Below are positions 1 to 10,088 of a stretch of 64,000 bases of DNA, piece by piece (position 1 is the stretch's first letter; each line of letters starts with the position of its first letter). The DNA is from Parasponia andersonii. Lineage: Eukaryota > Streptophyta > Magnoliopsida > Rosales > Cannabaceae. The notes beneath the pieces are model-generated. The model was not told where the DNA came from and did not search any database. It saw only the letters and a program-made list of their open reading frames with translations. The stretch spans positions 26,514-90,513 of the forward strand of contig JXTB01000234.1 of assembly GCA_002914805.1 (NCBI GenBank), given 5' to 3'. Position numbers and translations under genes: made by a program.

Positions 1-1534
1 ATATTTATATATAACTAAAAAAAATACATACCCAATTAGTTCCCATATATATATATATGTATACTGGCTTTTGTTTTCTGCTTTTCTGGATGAGGTTCAT
101 TTCCGTTGCTATATATTTACATTTCTTTTTCTAAATAAGTAAACAATAAACAAATAAAACCAAAAAAATAAAAAAAAAAACTCCAAAGAAGCCGTACCAG
201 CAGATTCATTACAAAGTTATGATCATATCCTAAAAGCACTAATCAATTAAAGTCTTAACTACTAGCCTAACAGTTGTTTATATTACTATCCTTTATGTTT
301 TTGTTTACCTATTTCATATGAAACACTGTTTAAAAGTAGCATTCTCACATAAAATTTGTTAGTAATTGCATCTACATTGTATATTATTGTGTGAGATTCA
401 CCTAAGTCTTATTATGAGATTCACAATAATTATAAATAAATAATTCATATTAAATAGACACGTTGACGAAATTGCCCATATTGCAAAATTCTTATTTTAT
501 ACCTCATGCTCCATGGACCTAGCTACCTCTAAAGATATAATCATCTGTAGTATCTTTTTCTTCTTCTTCTTTTTTTTTTTTCACTTTTCAAAACTTCATG
601 GTATTTGTGTAATTAATTTATGTAAAATAGTTTCCAAGAAGCTGCCGACTAGCCGATCAGAAAGTGAGAGTGAAATGAAAGAATAATTTGAACGACTTTG
701 AACATTAATTTGAAAACCGTTTTTTTATTTCTATCTTTCTAGACATCTTCAAACCGCGTCCGTGTGGGGACTATTTAATTTGTAATTTTCTTTCCGTTTG
801 ATTATTCTCTCATCTTCTTCTTCATGATAAACTAGGTCAAGAAGAACGAGAATATCAAATAATTAGAGGGAAACACATTTATGATGTTAGGTGAGAAACA
901 GACAGTATAAAAGAGAAATATATAATATGTATATTTTTCACGTGTGAATGAACGATAATCATTTTCCACCCTACCTGCCTTAGGTTCATTCTTGAGTAGT
1001 ACTAGTATACGTATTAGAGGGGCTTAGATTTAGATCCATAATTAATTCTTGGAAATTTGAAACTTCTTTGTCACATATTACCAATCATGAATCATAACAT
1101 CCTCGACCTGGTAATAGGTAATAGAACACTTTGTCTTCAAAGTCACATTACTTTGATTGGCAATATAATAAGAGAATAAATCGTCTATACATACAGTGTA
1201 CAAAGAAAATCTTCCTTTAAAATCATGCTAAAAGATATGTACCCAAACCTATATCCCACTAAGGACTAAGTCATGACAACAGATATGTACCCAAATCTTC
1301 CTTTAAAATCATGCTAAAAGCCTGTGTATAAAAGATAATTTCAAACTAATGATTTTCCTTCAGTTTCTTTTCGTCATTAAAGTATATTTAATCACACTTT
1401 GCTTACACGAGGGGTTTGCTTCGTGCGACTGGGAAAAAAAAAATGCCTTATATGACGGTATCCTTAATAAAGCCAAGAGCTAGAAACTAAAAATGGGGAC
1501 AAAGACAAATTGTACTTTTCCCTGACCTAAAAAA

Positions 1535-1745
1535 AATTGAATTTTTTCTCCGAAATTATAGTTGTTGCAGAGTTTTGTTCCCTAATTTTTTTTTCGGTTG
1601 CACCTCTTCCTCTGCATTACTTATTTGTTAAAAATTTGAGCCTTCCCTTGAGTTTCCGTATATAACTTGACGAAAAATGCTGATGTGGCACTTCTTTTAA
1701 TAATTCTTTTTATAAATTTATTTTTAAAATAAAATTTGATTCAAA
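1535..1745 (+). repeat. Dispersed repeat, copy A
   Basis: The segment matches the reverse complement of 19735-19925. Shared landmarks in order are a 'cagttttg/cagagttttg' block, 'attacttatttgtt', 'atttgagccttc/atttggtccttc', 'cgaaaaatgctgatgtggca' against 'cggaaaatgcttatgtggca', and a T-rich tail. Two inverted copies about 18 kb apart indicate a dispersed non-coding repeat family. I cannot define its ends or class; a degraded non-autonomous DNA transposon is one option. Confidence 0.55.
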
Positions 1746-2958
1746 ACAAATAAAAATTTACATTAATTATTTTTTTTCTCTCTCTTTCCCCTATTCACTT
1801 ACTTCCTCCATCTTCACTCTTCTCTACTGTTTAATCCCCCATTTCCGAATTAAGAGGTTCGTAATATGAAAACAAGATAATGTCTTGCAGATCTTCTTCC
1901 ATTGCCAACACAAAAAATGAAAATATCTTCTATTGGATTATTATCTTTTGAATATTTCCTTAACTTCTTTCTCTTTTCTGAAAGTGACAATCATTTTATC
2001 ATTAAAATAAGAATATGAGTTGTTTAACGTTTGAATCCAACTTTTGCTTTCCTCCGGCAAATTTCATCCCTCTTCAGATATCGGGAGATTTGATGTTGAT
2101 GAAGAACAAAAGAAATTCTTTAAACTTCCTACCATATATAACTTCCAAATATCTAATTTCCTTAGATCCCCAAATAGGAAATTATTCATTAGATCGAGAT
2201 AAATATATATATAAAAATATATGAAAATTTAAAATATGCATCTTTAATATGTTAGTTACAAACCCAGGATAGTCTGACGTTTTCTTGGCAACTAAACAAT
2301 AACTTTCGTCCTCCCAAGCATGTATATAACCAAGAGAAACCTCATTTTGGAAGTTGGGTGCCTGTGAGGAGTGTGAGTAGGCGACGGGAGACACTGGAGA
2401 GAGAGCGAGGGAAAAAGGGAACAAAAATAATTAAAGTATATTTACGTGATATCTAGAATTTCATTCACATGCTACCCTTCCCATATTGGTTGTGCAGCAA
2501 TTTTATGTTACTGACAGAGTACTTGTCTTATGAACTTATTTTAATTATGGATTTTCATCCTCTAAATAATTTTTATAGTGAAATGCTCAAAATCTATTCA
2601 TTGGTACTAATTTGACATGTCTTAAGTCAATTTGATAACGTTGTAAATTTGTATATTTATCATCCACTAGAATTATTAATTTTTGTCAGCATGGCTAAAA
2701 TTGTCATTTCATGATACATAAAAAATATATATTTAGTTAGCTATGTATATTGACAGACATAATTTTGTTTCATTTTCCTTGTAGTGACAATTTTTAAATA
2801 TCTTATTTTATTTTTATATTTTTGAGCCAAGTAATTTTAAGTAGATTTTATTATTTTGTTTTATTCTTAGGTATATATTTTATATGCATTTTATGTTTTT
2901 GAGTTATGAATGTATGAGTAGTTGTATTAGTAAGGTATTTGTATTTATGTTTCAGTAA

Positions 2959-2999
2959 TAAGAATAATAATAATAGTAATAATAATAAATAAAATAATA
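2959..2999. repeat. TAA/AAT trinucleotide microsatellite
   Basis: An imperfect run of aat/taa triplets with occasional interruptions ends about 40 bp before the 3' LTR of the first copia element. It is simple sequence with no coding role visible. Confidence 0.8.
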
Positions 3000-3040
3000 T
3001 ACTACTAACTATATTAAGTCCGCGAGTTTACGGAGAATTC

Positions 3041-3509
3041 TGTTAGAAATAAAATAAGTTTTATTATTCACTCAAATATTTTTATAAAAGAAAATTTTCA
3101 ACTTCACTCTTCAAGCTCACTCACTCACTAGAAGTTATGCTACTTTCTCTCTTCTCTTCGCTCTTAGAAGCTTTGTTTTTTACTTGATGCTTAGAATTCA
3201 AATAAGGAGGAGTATTTATATTACATGAGAAACAATAAGAACCACACAAATAAACAATTATAAAAAATTCTTAAGCCACACATATTTTCTTCTACACACT
3301 TCTAATAATAATCTAAGTAATTAAATAATTCACATGCAAAACACTAATATTTAGCTAATACTAGAAGATTCTAGGTGGAAGGATTCCTTAATTTGGACTT
3401 GGATTTCTTCTTTTATGAGCTTTGCACTTGGGCTAACTCCAACTTATTGGGCCTCATGCTGATGGGCCTAGAACACTTCTTATAGGCTTAAACAAGTTTA
3501 TTTTCAACA
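3041..3509 (-). repeat. 3' LTR of copia element 1
   Basis: The 469-bp repeat begins TGTTAGAAATAAAA and ends TTTTCAACA (plus-strand reading). It matches 8117-8584 along its whole length with scattered substitutions. On the minus strand it is the downstream LTR, because the purine tract abuts it. Confidence 0.95.
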
Positions 3510-3520
3510 CCCCCCTTAAA
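3510..3520 (-). other. Polypurine tract of copia element 1
   Basis: On the minus strand the bases directly before the 3' LTR read as a G-rich purine run (plus strand cccccc followed by ttaaac). This is the expected primer position for plus-strand DNA synthesis and fixes the element's orientation. Confidence 0.85.
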
Positions 3521-3521
3521 C

Positions 3522-4055
3522 TTATTTTATAATATCAAGCAAGTTTCTTAATCTTGCAAAGTCTTCAAACTTGAGTGGCTTGGTGAAAATATCAGCGATC
3601 TGATCATATGATCTCACATGCTCTAATTGTACTTCTTTGTTTGCAATACATTCTCTTATGTAATGATAGCGAGTCTCGATATGCTTGCTTCGGTCATAAA
3701 AGACTGAATTTTTAGCCAAAGCTATTGCTGACTTATTATCGATTCAAATCTCCATTGGCTCCTTTTGAGGCATGTTGAACTCTTTCGACAATATTCTTAG
3801 CCAGATTACATGACTAACACATGATGTAGCAGCTATATACTCAACTTCGCATGTTAAAAGGGTGACAATCGGTTGTTTCTTAGATACGCAAGTTAAGACA
3901 GTTTCTCCCATGAAAAACGCAAAACCAGTTGTACTTTTTCGATCATCAATATCTCTGGCTCAATTACTATCACTATAACCAACGAGTTTGTAATCATTAA
4001 AAACTGAATAGAACAAGCCAAGATTGATCGTACCTTTTAGATAACGGAGAATTCT
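3522..4055 (-). pseudogene. Copia RNase H domain (element 1)
   Basis: This is the C-terminal RNase H of the polyprotein, which removes the RNA strand during reverse transcription. The last 65 residues (3522-3719) are open and carry DRSKHIETRYHYIRECI and ADIFTKPL, hallmarks of copia RNase H ends. Upstream (3720-4055) the frame continues but the active-site block GYSDSDWA reads GYSDSN followed by a stop, so one catalytic Asp and a Trp are lost. The stop TAA lies directly inside the purine tract. Confidence 0.9.
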
Positions 4056-5248
4056 CTATGCAGCTTTGAAGTGAGTAGTTGTTGGAGTTTCCATGTAATG
4101 ACTTACTAGTGCAATTACATAGAAAATGTCGGGCCTTGTACATGTCAGGTACCGAAGGCATCCAACAAGGCTCTTGAAGAGTGTTGGATCCACCTTTTTT
4201 GCTTTATCATCTTTGAATAATTTTATTCCACACTCCACTGATGTATTATCGGCTTACAATCATCTATATTGAACTTCTCCAGGATCTCCTCTGTATAGCT
4301 TTCTTGAGAGATAAAGATGCCTTCTTCCTTTTGCTTGACTTCTATGCCAAAGTAGTATACTATAAGTCTGATGTCTGTCATTTCAAACTCATGTGTCATT
4401 ACTCTCTTGAATTCATCAAACATCCTTAGATTACTTTCAGTGAATATGAGATCATCTACGTACAAGCATATGACCAGATTGTCTCCACCTTTAGTCTTAA
4501 CATAGAGAGCATGTTCATAAAGGTACTTAATGAATCCGTTCTCTTGGAAATATTTGTCAATTCGGCTGTTCCATGCTCTTAGTGCTTGCTTTAGACCGTA
4601 AAGAGCATTCTTCAGCTTTAAAACCTTATCTTTATGTCCTTTCACCTTATAACCTAATAGTTGTTCGATATAGATTTCTTTTTCAAGAACTCCATTCAGA
4701 AATGCAGACTTTATATCCATTTAATGAATCTTCTATTTGTTCTAAGTAGTAAGAGAAATAATTAGTCTTATAGTTTTCAATCGTGTAACAGGAGCAAATA
4801 CCTCATCATAGTCAATACCGGCTCTTTGACTATAGCCTTTCGCAACTAGCCTTGCTTTGTATTTTTCTACCTCTCCATTGGCATTCTTCTTTATCTTGTA
4901 CACCCATTTTATACCGATAGCTTTATGACATTTAGGAAGAGTGGATAGTACCCAAGTGTCATTCTTCTCTATGGCTTTGACTTCTTTATCCATCGCATTC
5001 CTCCATTTTTCATCTTGTACAGCCCCTTGGAAATTCATCGGTCCACAATCAGCAAATAGGTAAAATAGAGTGAGATTTTCGAGTCTATCGGTTACCTCAT
5101 ATAGATTTTCAAGACTTCTTGTACATTCTTTATGCCTCTCAGTTAAGAAAGATGGAGGTAAATCTTCATGAGTGAATGATGTTGGTGAGGAAGGTGGAGT
5201 AATAGCCTCTTGATGGACTTCTTTTGCTTGCTCTACTAGGATTTCCAT
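4056..5248 (-). pseudogene. Copia reverse transcriptase (element 1)
   Basis: This is the RVT_2-type reverse transcriptase. Reading minus it runs from a linker with 'ITPPSSPTS' through WVYKIKKNANGEVEKYKARL, APVTRLKTIR, DIKSAFLNG and the active site LYVDDLIF to the 'KSLVGCLRYLTCTRPDI' thumb region. The two open stretches (4742-5248 and 4223-4720) are separated by stops around 4725-4741 and a frame change near 4230. The YVDD box is intact. This is the best-preserved part of the element, but it cannot be translated as one piece. Confidence 0.92.
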
Positions 5249-5312
5249 ATCTTCAAATTGTGGAAAGAAATTATAGTCATTTGTCTGAGAACCAAAGTTC
5301 CATTCACTTTCT

Positions 5313-6532
5313 TCATCGAATATTATCTCGGCTGATGATTACTTTTCCATTGTTAGGATTGTATAACTTATATCTTTTGGAGTTGGTGTCATAGCCAATG
5401 AAAATGAACTTCTCACTTTTATCATCAAGCTTGGTTCTATGTTCTTCTAGCACATGCACATGGGCTATGCTTTCAAAGACTCTCAAGTGGGATATCCCAG
5501 GCTTTCTTTCGCTCCATGCTTCTTGTTGTGTCTTTCCCCACACACTTCTTGTTAGAGATCGATTGGACAAGTAAACTGTACATGCAACAACTTCTGCCCA
5601 GAATTCTTTGGGTAATCTCTTACTTTTTAGTATGTTTCGAGCTATGTTGAGGATGGTTCGATCCTTCCTTTCTGCCACACCATTCTATGAAAGGGATCTT
5701 GGAACGGTTAAAGGTCGTCGAATTCCATTTACTTTACAAAATTCTTAGAACTCTTTTGAAGTGAATTCTCCTCCTCTATAGATCTCATGACTTTGATCTG
5801 AAGACTACTTTCCTTTTCTACGGTAGTCTTAAACTTCTTGAAATCTTCAAAGACTTCTAATTTTTGTTTCAAGAAATAAACCCAAGTCTTTATTGAGAAA
5901 TCATCAATAAAGAGCACGAAGTATTTGCTCTTACTGAAAGAACTTGGTTTGATAGGACCGCTTACATTTGTATGCACGAGCTCTAGTGGTTTCTGGGCTC
6001 TTGAATTTGACTCTTTTGGAAAGTTTTTCCTGAATTACTTTCCGAGTAAGCATCCTTCACAAAGTTGATCAGGATGATTGATGCATGGTAAGCCTCTCAC
6101 CATTTCTTTCTTAGATAGTAGTTCTAGTCCTCCAAAGTTAAGATGTCCGAATCTTAAATGCCATAGCCATGATGAATCCTTGTAACATACTTTGAGACAT
6201 TTTTCAATATTATTTTGAATGTTCTTATTGAATATTCTATTTCTTGACATAGGCACCTTGGCAATCAAGTTCATGTTGTTATCTCTTATAGAAAGACTAT
6301 AATCTTTCAAGTGAATATCATAGCCTTTCTCTAAGAATTGTCCCAAACTCAAGATATTTATTTTCATTGTAGGTACATAATAAACCTTTGAAATAAATTG
6401 ATGCCCCCTATTTTTCAAGCGGATAAGAATTCTACCTTTTTCTTTTACCGGTACTTTTGAATCATCACCGAAAGAAACACTCCCACCGATTGATTCATCA
6501 GGCTCCATGAACATTGATCGACGCCCACACAT
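5313..6532 (-). pseudogene. Copia integrase with GAG-pre-integrase domain (element 1)
   Basis: The 6035-6532 segment holds the pre-integrase zinc-binding region ([15 protein letters not shown], then CEGCLLGK). The integrase core follows (5313-5977), with 'LFIDDFSIKTWVYFLKQK' around the first catalytic Asp and 'RNILKSKRLPKEFWAEVV' after the catalytic Glu region. The segments are in broken frames with TAG stops between 5979-6034 and 5679-5728, several at positions where the family has Trp. It is non-functional, and the family assignment is secure. Confidence 0.9.
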
Positions 6533-6570
6533 ATGATTACTAGCACCGGTGACAAGATATCATGTGTTGT
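6500..6570 (-). pseudogene. Copia protease remnant (element 1)
   Basis: Minus-strand translation gives [12 protein letters not shown], the pepsin-like retroviral protease motif normally read as [13 protein letters not shown]. Two lesions are visible: the preceding Trp codon is TGA, and the catalytic Asp is Val. The protease is therefore dead as well as out of frame with gag. Confidence 0.85.
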
Positions 6571-6599
6571 CTTATCCTCTATTATTGTCGTTATATGCT

Positions 6600-7569
6600 A
6601 GTAGTACGGTGCCATTTTCTTCTCTTTTCTTTTCAATGTAATTGACTTTATCTTCAACTCTACTATTGGGTGCTCTATACTCTCTAGCATAATGGCCAAA
6701 CTTGTGACAATTGAAACATTCAACTTGAGACTTCTCAGGTCTTGAGTTCATTCGACATTTACCATGACCTCTTGCAGAGATTTCTCCTCTTTCGAAATTG
6801 CTGGTATGATAATTGTGGTTGTTGTTGGAATTCCAATCTCGTCCACGACCTTGACTTGTACCACATCCATGTCCTCAGGCTTGTCCTCTACCACGACCAC
6901 GTTGACTTCTTTCACTATATTGGCTATCTTCTTTCTCTGTAAGTTATGTCTTGAGAAGTTGCCCCTTAAAATTTAGTTTCTTCTTTTTCTTTTTCTCATG
7001 AGCTTGTAAAGAACCCAAGAGTTGTTTTATCATCATGGCTCCTAATCTTCGATGATAGTAACAATATTCTCAAACTTTGGATCTAACGATCGAATAATCT
7101 TTTCCATGATAGTAACATTTTCAAGTTTCTCACCATTTCACTTCATTTCATTCGAAATGGCTAAAACTCTTGAAAATTAGTCAGTCTCCGTCATGTGTAG
7201 TAAATCAAACTCTCCTCTTAGAGTTTGAAGACAGACTTTTTTAACTTTTTTTTCTCTCTTATATGAAATTTGAAATTTCTCCTATGCTTCTTTAGTGAAG
7301 GTTGCACTTGAGATTTTCTCAAATCCATCATCATCTAAGGCCTAGTAGATAAGGAAGAGAGCTTTTTTGTCTCTCTTTCTTGAATCTTTTAAACTATCTT
7401 TCTGTGTTGAGGATAGTGTTGCCTCATCTCTTGGCTCTTTGTAACCTTTCTCTACTACTTCCTAAACATCATGTGCTCTAAGGAGGACTTTCATTTTGAT
7501 AGTCTAATTATCAAAGTTGCTGCCTTGAAGTGGTAGAACTTGAAGAGATGCTAAACTGCCATTAGCCAT
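6600..7569 (-). pseudogene. Copia gag (element 1)
   Basis: The nucleocapsid protein starts with an ATG at 7569 (MANGSLASLQVLPLQGSNFDN) and meets a TAG where related proteins have a Trp. The frame continues through 'MKVLLRAHDV', another TAG and 'YKEPRDEATLS'. Near 6690-6770 a single CCHC zinc knuckle reads CFNCHKFGHYAREY; the final Cys is Tyr. The start was chosen because the family's gag begins shortly after the primer site with this MANG motif. The copy is non-functional. Confidence 0.85.
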
Positions 7570-8101
7570 AACTCTTAACAGAGTGAGCTTTTGGAATTTT
7601 CGACTACACGGATAGATCTAGAACGTCAAAAAACCTTAAGATTGACTTGTATATCGACTTGGTCAAAGTCAACGATTAAAGTCAACACTCGGTCAACTGT
7701 CAACGCTGATCAACAGTCAGGTCAACGGCGTGGTCAATGGCTTTGACGTCATAGTTAACGGTGCAGTCCAATAGCTTTGACAGCTTGGTCAACGGCTCTA
7801 ATAGCTCGGTCAATAGCTATGACGGCTTGGTGAAACGGCTCTGACTCAGCTTAACTCGGTGAGTTGATTCAATTATGACAACAAACATCTGACAACTCAT
7901 TCAGACTCGTTCGGACTCTGATTGGGCTGATTTTTATGACAACGTTTTCGTCTCATCGAGCTCTTCAATTTGATATGTAATAGTAGTATGTCTGGAATAA
8001 ATGAATAAAACTCTCAGTCTCAAAAATTCTTTTCTAATGTAGAAGATCAGTCAAATCTGCAATCATAGAGCACTTAGAATTTCATGAGAACTCACAACCT
8101 C

Positions 8102-8113
8102 GCTCTGATATCA
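8102..8113 (-). other. Primer binding site of copia element 1
   Basis: On the minus strand TGATATCAGAGC follows the 5' LTR after a few bases. It differs by one transition from TGGTATCAGAGC, the complement of the 3' end of initiator tRNA-Met used by most plant LTR elements. Confidence 0.85.
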
Positions 8114-8116
8114 TTT

Positions 8117-8584
8117 TGTTGGAAATAAAACAAGCTTTATTACTCACTCAAATATTTTTACAAGAGAGAATTCTCAACTTCACTCTTCAAGCTCACTTAC
8201 TCACTAGAAGCTATGCTTCTTTCTCTTTTCTCTTCACTCTTAGAAGCTTTGCTTCTTACTTGATGTTTAGAACTCAAATGGGAAAGGGTATTTATATTAC
8301 ATGAGAAACAATGAGAACTAGACAAATAAACAATTATAAAAATCCTTAAGCCACACATATTTTCTTCTATACACTTCTAATAATAATCTATGCAATCAAA
8401 TAATTCACATACAAAAAACTAATATCTAGCTAACACTAGAGGATTCTAGGTAGAAGGCTTCCTTTATTTGGACTTGGACTTCCTCTTTTATGAGATTTGT
8501 ACTTGGGCTAACTCTAACTTATTGGGTCTCATGTTGATGGGCCTAGAACACTTCTTATAGGCTTAAACAAGTTTATTTTCAACA
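8117..8584 (-). repeat. 5' LTR of copia element 1
   Basis: The 468-bp partner of 3041-3509 starts TGTTGGAAATAAAA and ends TTTTCAACA. Differences from the other LTR are mainly single transitions, which indicates an old insertion. Confidence 0.95.
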
Positions 8585-9177
8585 TATTTTTCCTTTATAT
8601 ATAGATGCGTTCAAAAGATAGTTTTCCTAAAGAATTCGACTAAGACTTTTCTTCCCTCTAATACTTAGTTTTCTCTATTTTCACTCCCAGAAGGAATTTA
8701 CACAACTCATAAATATGGTTTTGTGATCAATTTTATTTCAAAATAGTCTGTCACTTACAAAATCAAGTTCTCAACATTGTGTTCTTTTCGAAGTTCTAGG
8801 AAGTTAAAGGTACATTTTGTGTTATTATTTGTATTTATTATTATTTGTATATGTTATAAGGTATATGTGTAAATGTATACACGACCATTTCTTGATTTAT
8901 ATTATATAAATTGGATTTTAAAAATTGTAATTTATTAGGCCATATGGTTTTGTATTTTTTCATGTTCATTTGTATTCTTAATTTTGTTTAAGCTTAATGA
9001 GTATTACTTTAGACTTAAGAGTTCTATTTTAGGAATGATGAATTTTTCTATATATACGGTGATATGATAATATAAATTAAATAATGCTTTAATTTCTAGT
9101 AGGTTATATTATAATTATATTTGAGTCTTAATGTCAGATTTCTAGGTTGAGATTAATTACTAAGCACAAGCTACATG

Positions 9178-9241
<64 letters not shown>

Positions 9242-10042
9242 TATTTTAGTTTGTAATTAATTCTTATTGAGTTACAAATTTATGTGCTAAGGTTTACAAA
9301 TATTTAATTCTTAGTCAAATTAATTAATTTTGTGACCTTTTTATCCCTTATTTTTGGTGATTGTTAAGACAAATTTAATTATAGTACTTAAATGATAATC
9401 GGTTAAATATACATATTTACAGAAAATATAAGAAGAAATTTTGGGATATATGTTAATGAAATTAGGTTCGGTTTATCCTTTGTATTATTAACATACTACT
9501 TTGATTTTATTTGTGTTAGTATTTTTATGTGTACATGTTAGTTGTTATTCATTTTTATATAACCGTGGAGAGAGAGTTAATTCTAGGAACTTAGTATTTT
9601 ATTGTAAGTTTTATGCTTGGTTTAGTCTTGTCTATTCTTCCATTATTGGTTGGTGTTTTAAATTTTCATGTTTGGAACAAGATAAAATGCCAATACACAT
9701 TTAAGAAAATTTAGTAGTTTGATTCATATAGTATTATGACATTGACTTACATTAGGACACATCAGTTATACCTTAGACAAAGAGCATTTCACAAGAAATC
9801 ACTTTAAAACTCAAAAACGAGATAAGTAATGTTACACATGCAATATAAGAATTATTTGTTTCTATGAATCTCTAGAATCATTGGAATATGTATACATGTG
9901 TATTTGGTTTTCTGTTATGCTTGAAGTATGAACATATGAATATGTTATTTTGATATGTATAAGACATGAATATGTTGCGTATTTATATTATCTGACGAGT
10001 ATTGGTGTATAGAGTGTGGCGGACCAATACCTAAACATGTGA
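8585..10042. other. AT-rich intergenic spacer
   Basis: I see no gene. The open frame at 9501-9704 (+) has no recognisable domain and biased composition. The only clear structure is the TA microsatellite at 9179-9240. Confidence 0.6.
9179..9240. repeat. (TA)31 microsatellite
   Basis: An uninterrupted run of 31 TA dinucleotides. It is perfectly self-complementary and probably length-variable between individuals. Confidence 0.95.
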
Positions 10043-10088
10043 TATAGTTCTTTCGAGAACTTTCTGGCCCTTTCAGAGACAAGATGTT
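10043..10088 (+). repeat. Minisatellite unit left of the LARD insertion
   Basis: The sequence reads 'ttctttcgagaactttctgg' then 'ccctttcagagacaagatg'. It matches the ~39-bp units at 19029-19130 on the other side of the large element, so the element sits inside an older tandem array. Confidence 0.6.

Larger units (their letters stand above)
1..3040. other. AT-rich intergenic spacer
   Basis: No gene could be supported here. The short open frames at 2015-2224 (+) and 2182-2424 (-) show no recognisable family motif and consist largely of AT-rich sequence. The stretch holds poly-T and poly-A runs, one copy of a dispersed repeat (1535-1745) and a TAA-type microsatellite next to the copia element that follows. 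Confidence 0.6.
3041..8584 (-). mobile_element. Ty1/copia retrotransposon, Tork-like, degenerate
   Basis: A 5.5-kb element reading on the minus strand. It is bounded by two near-identical direct repeats starting TGTT and ending ...CAACA. Reading minus, the order is 5' LTR (8117-8584), a tRNA-iMet primer site, gag with one CCHC knuckle, protease, integrase, reverse transcriptase, RNase H, a purine tract and the 3' LTR (3041-3509). Integrase before reverse transcriptase is the copia order. The RNase H end (ADIFTKPL) and the YVDD active site are typical of copia. The frame is broken by many stops and shifts, so the copy is not autonomous. The flanking 5-mers (aattc and tattt) do not match, so no target duplication is seen. 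Confidence 0.95.

Noticed and set aside
2182-2424. 80-codon minus ORF as a host gene
   Set aside because: The C-terminal half is AT-driven (FHIFLYIYL), there is no family match, and no splice partners are visible.
6742-6976. Plus-strand ORFs over the copia gag region
   Set aside because: They are reverse-strand shadows of the gag Gly/Arg-rich part of copia element 1.
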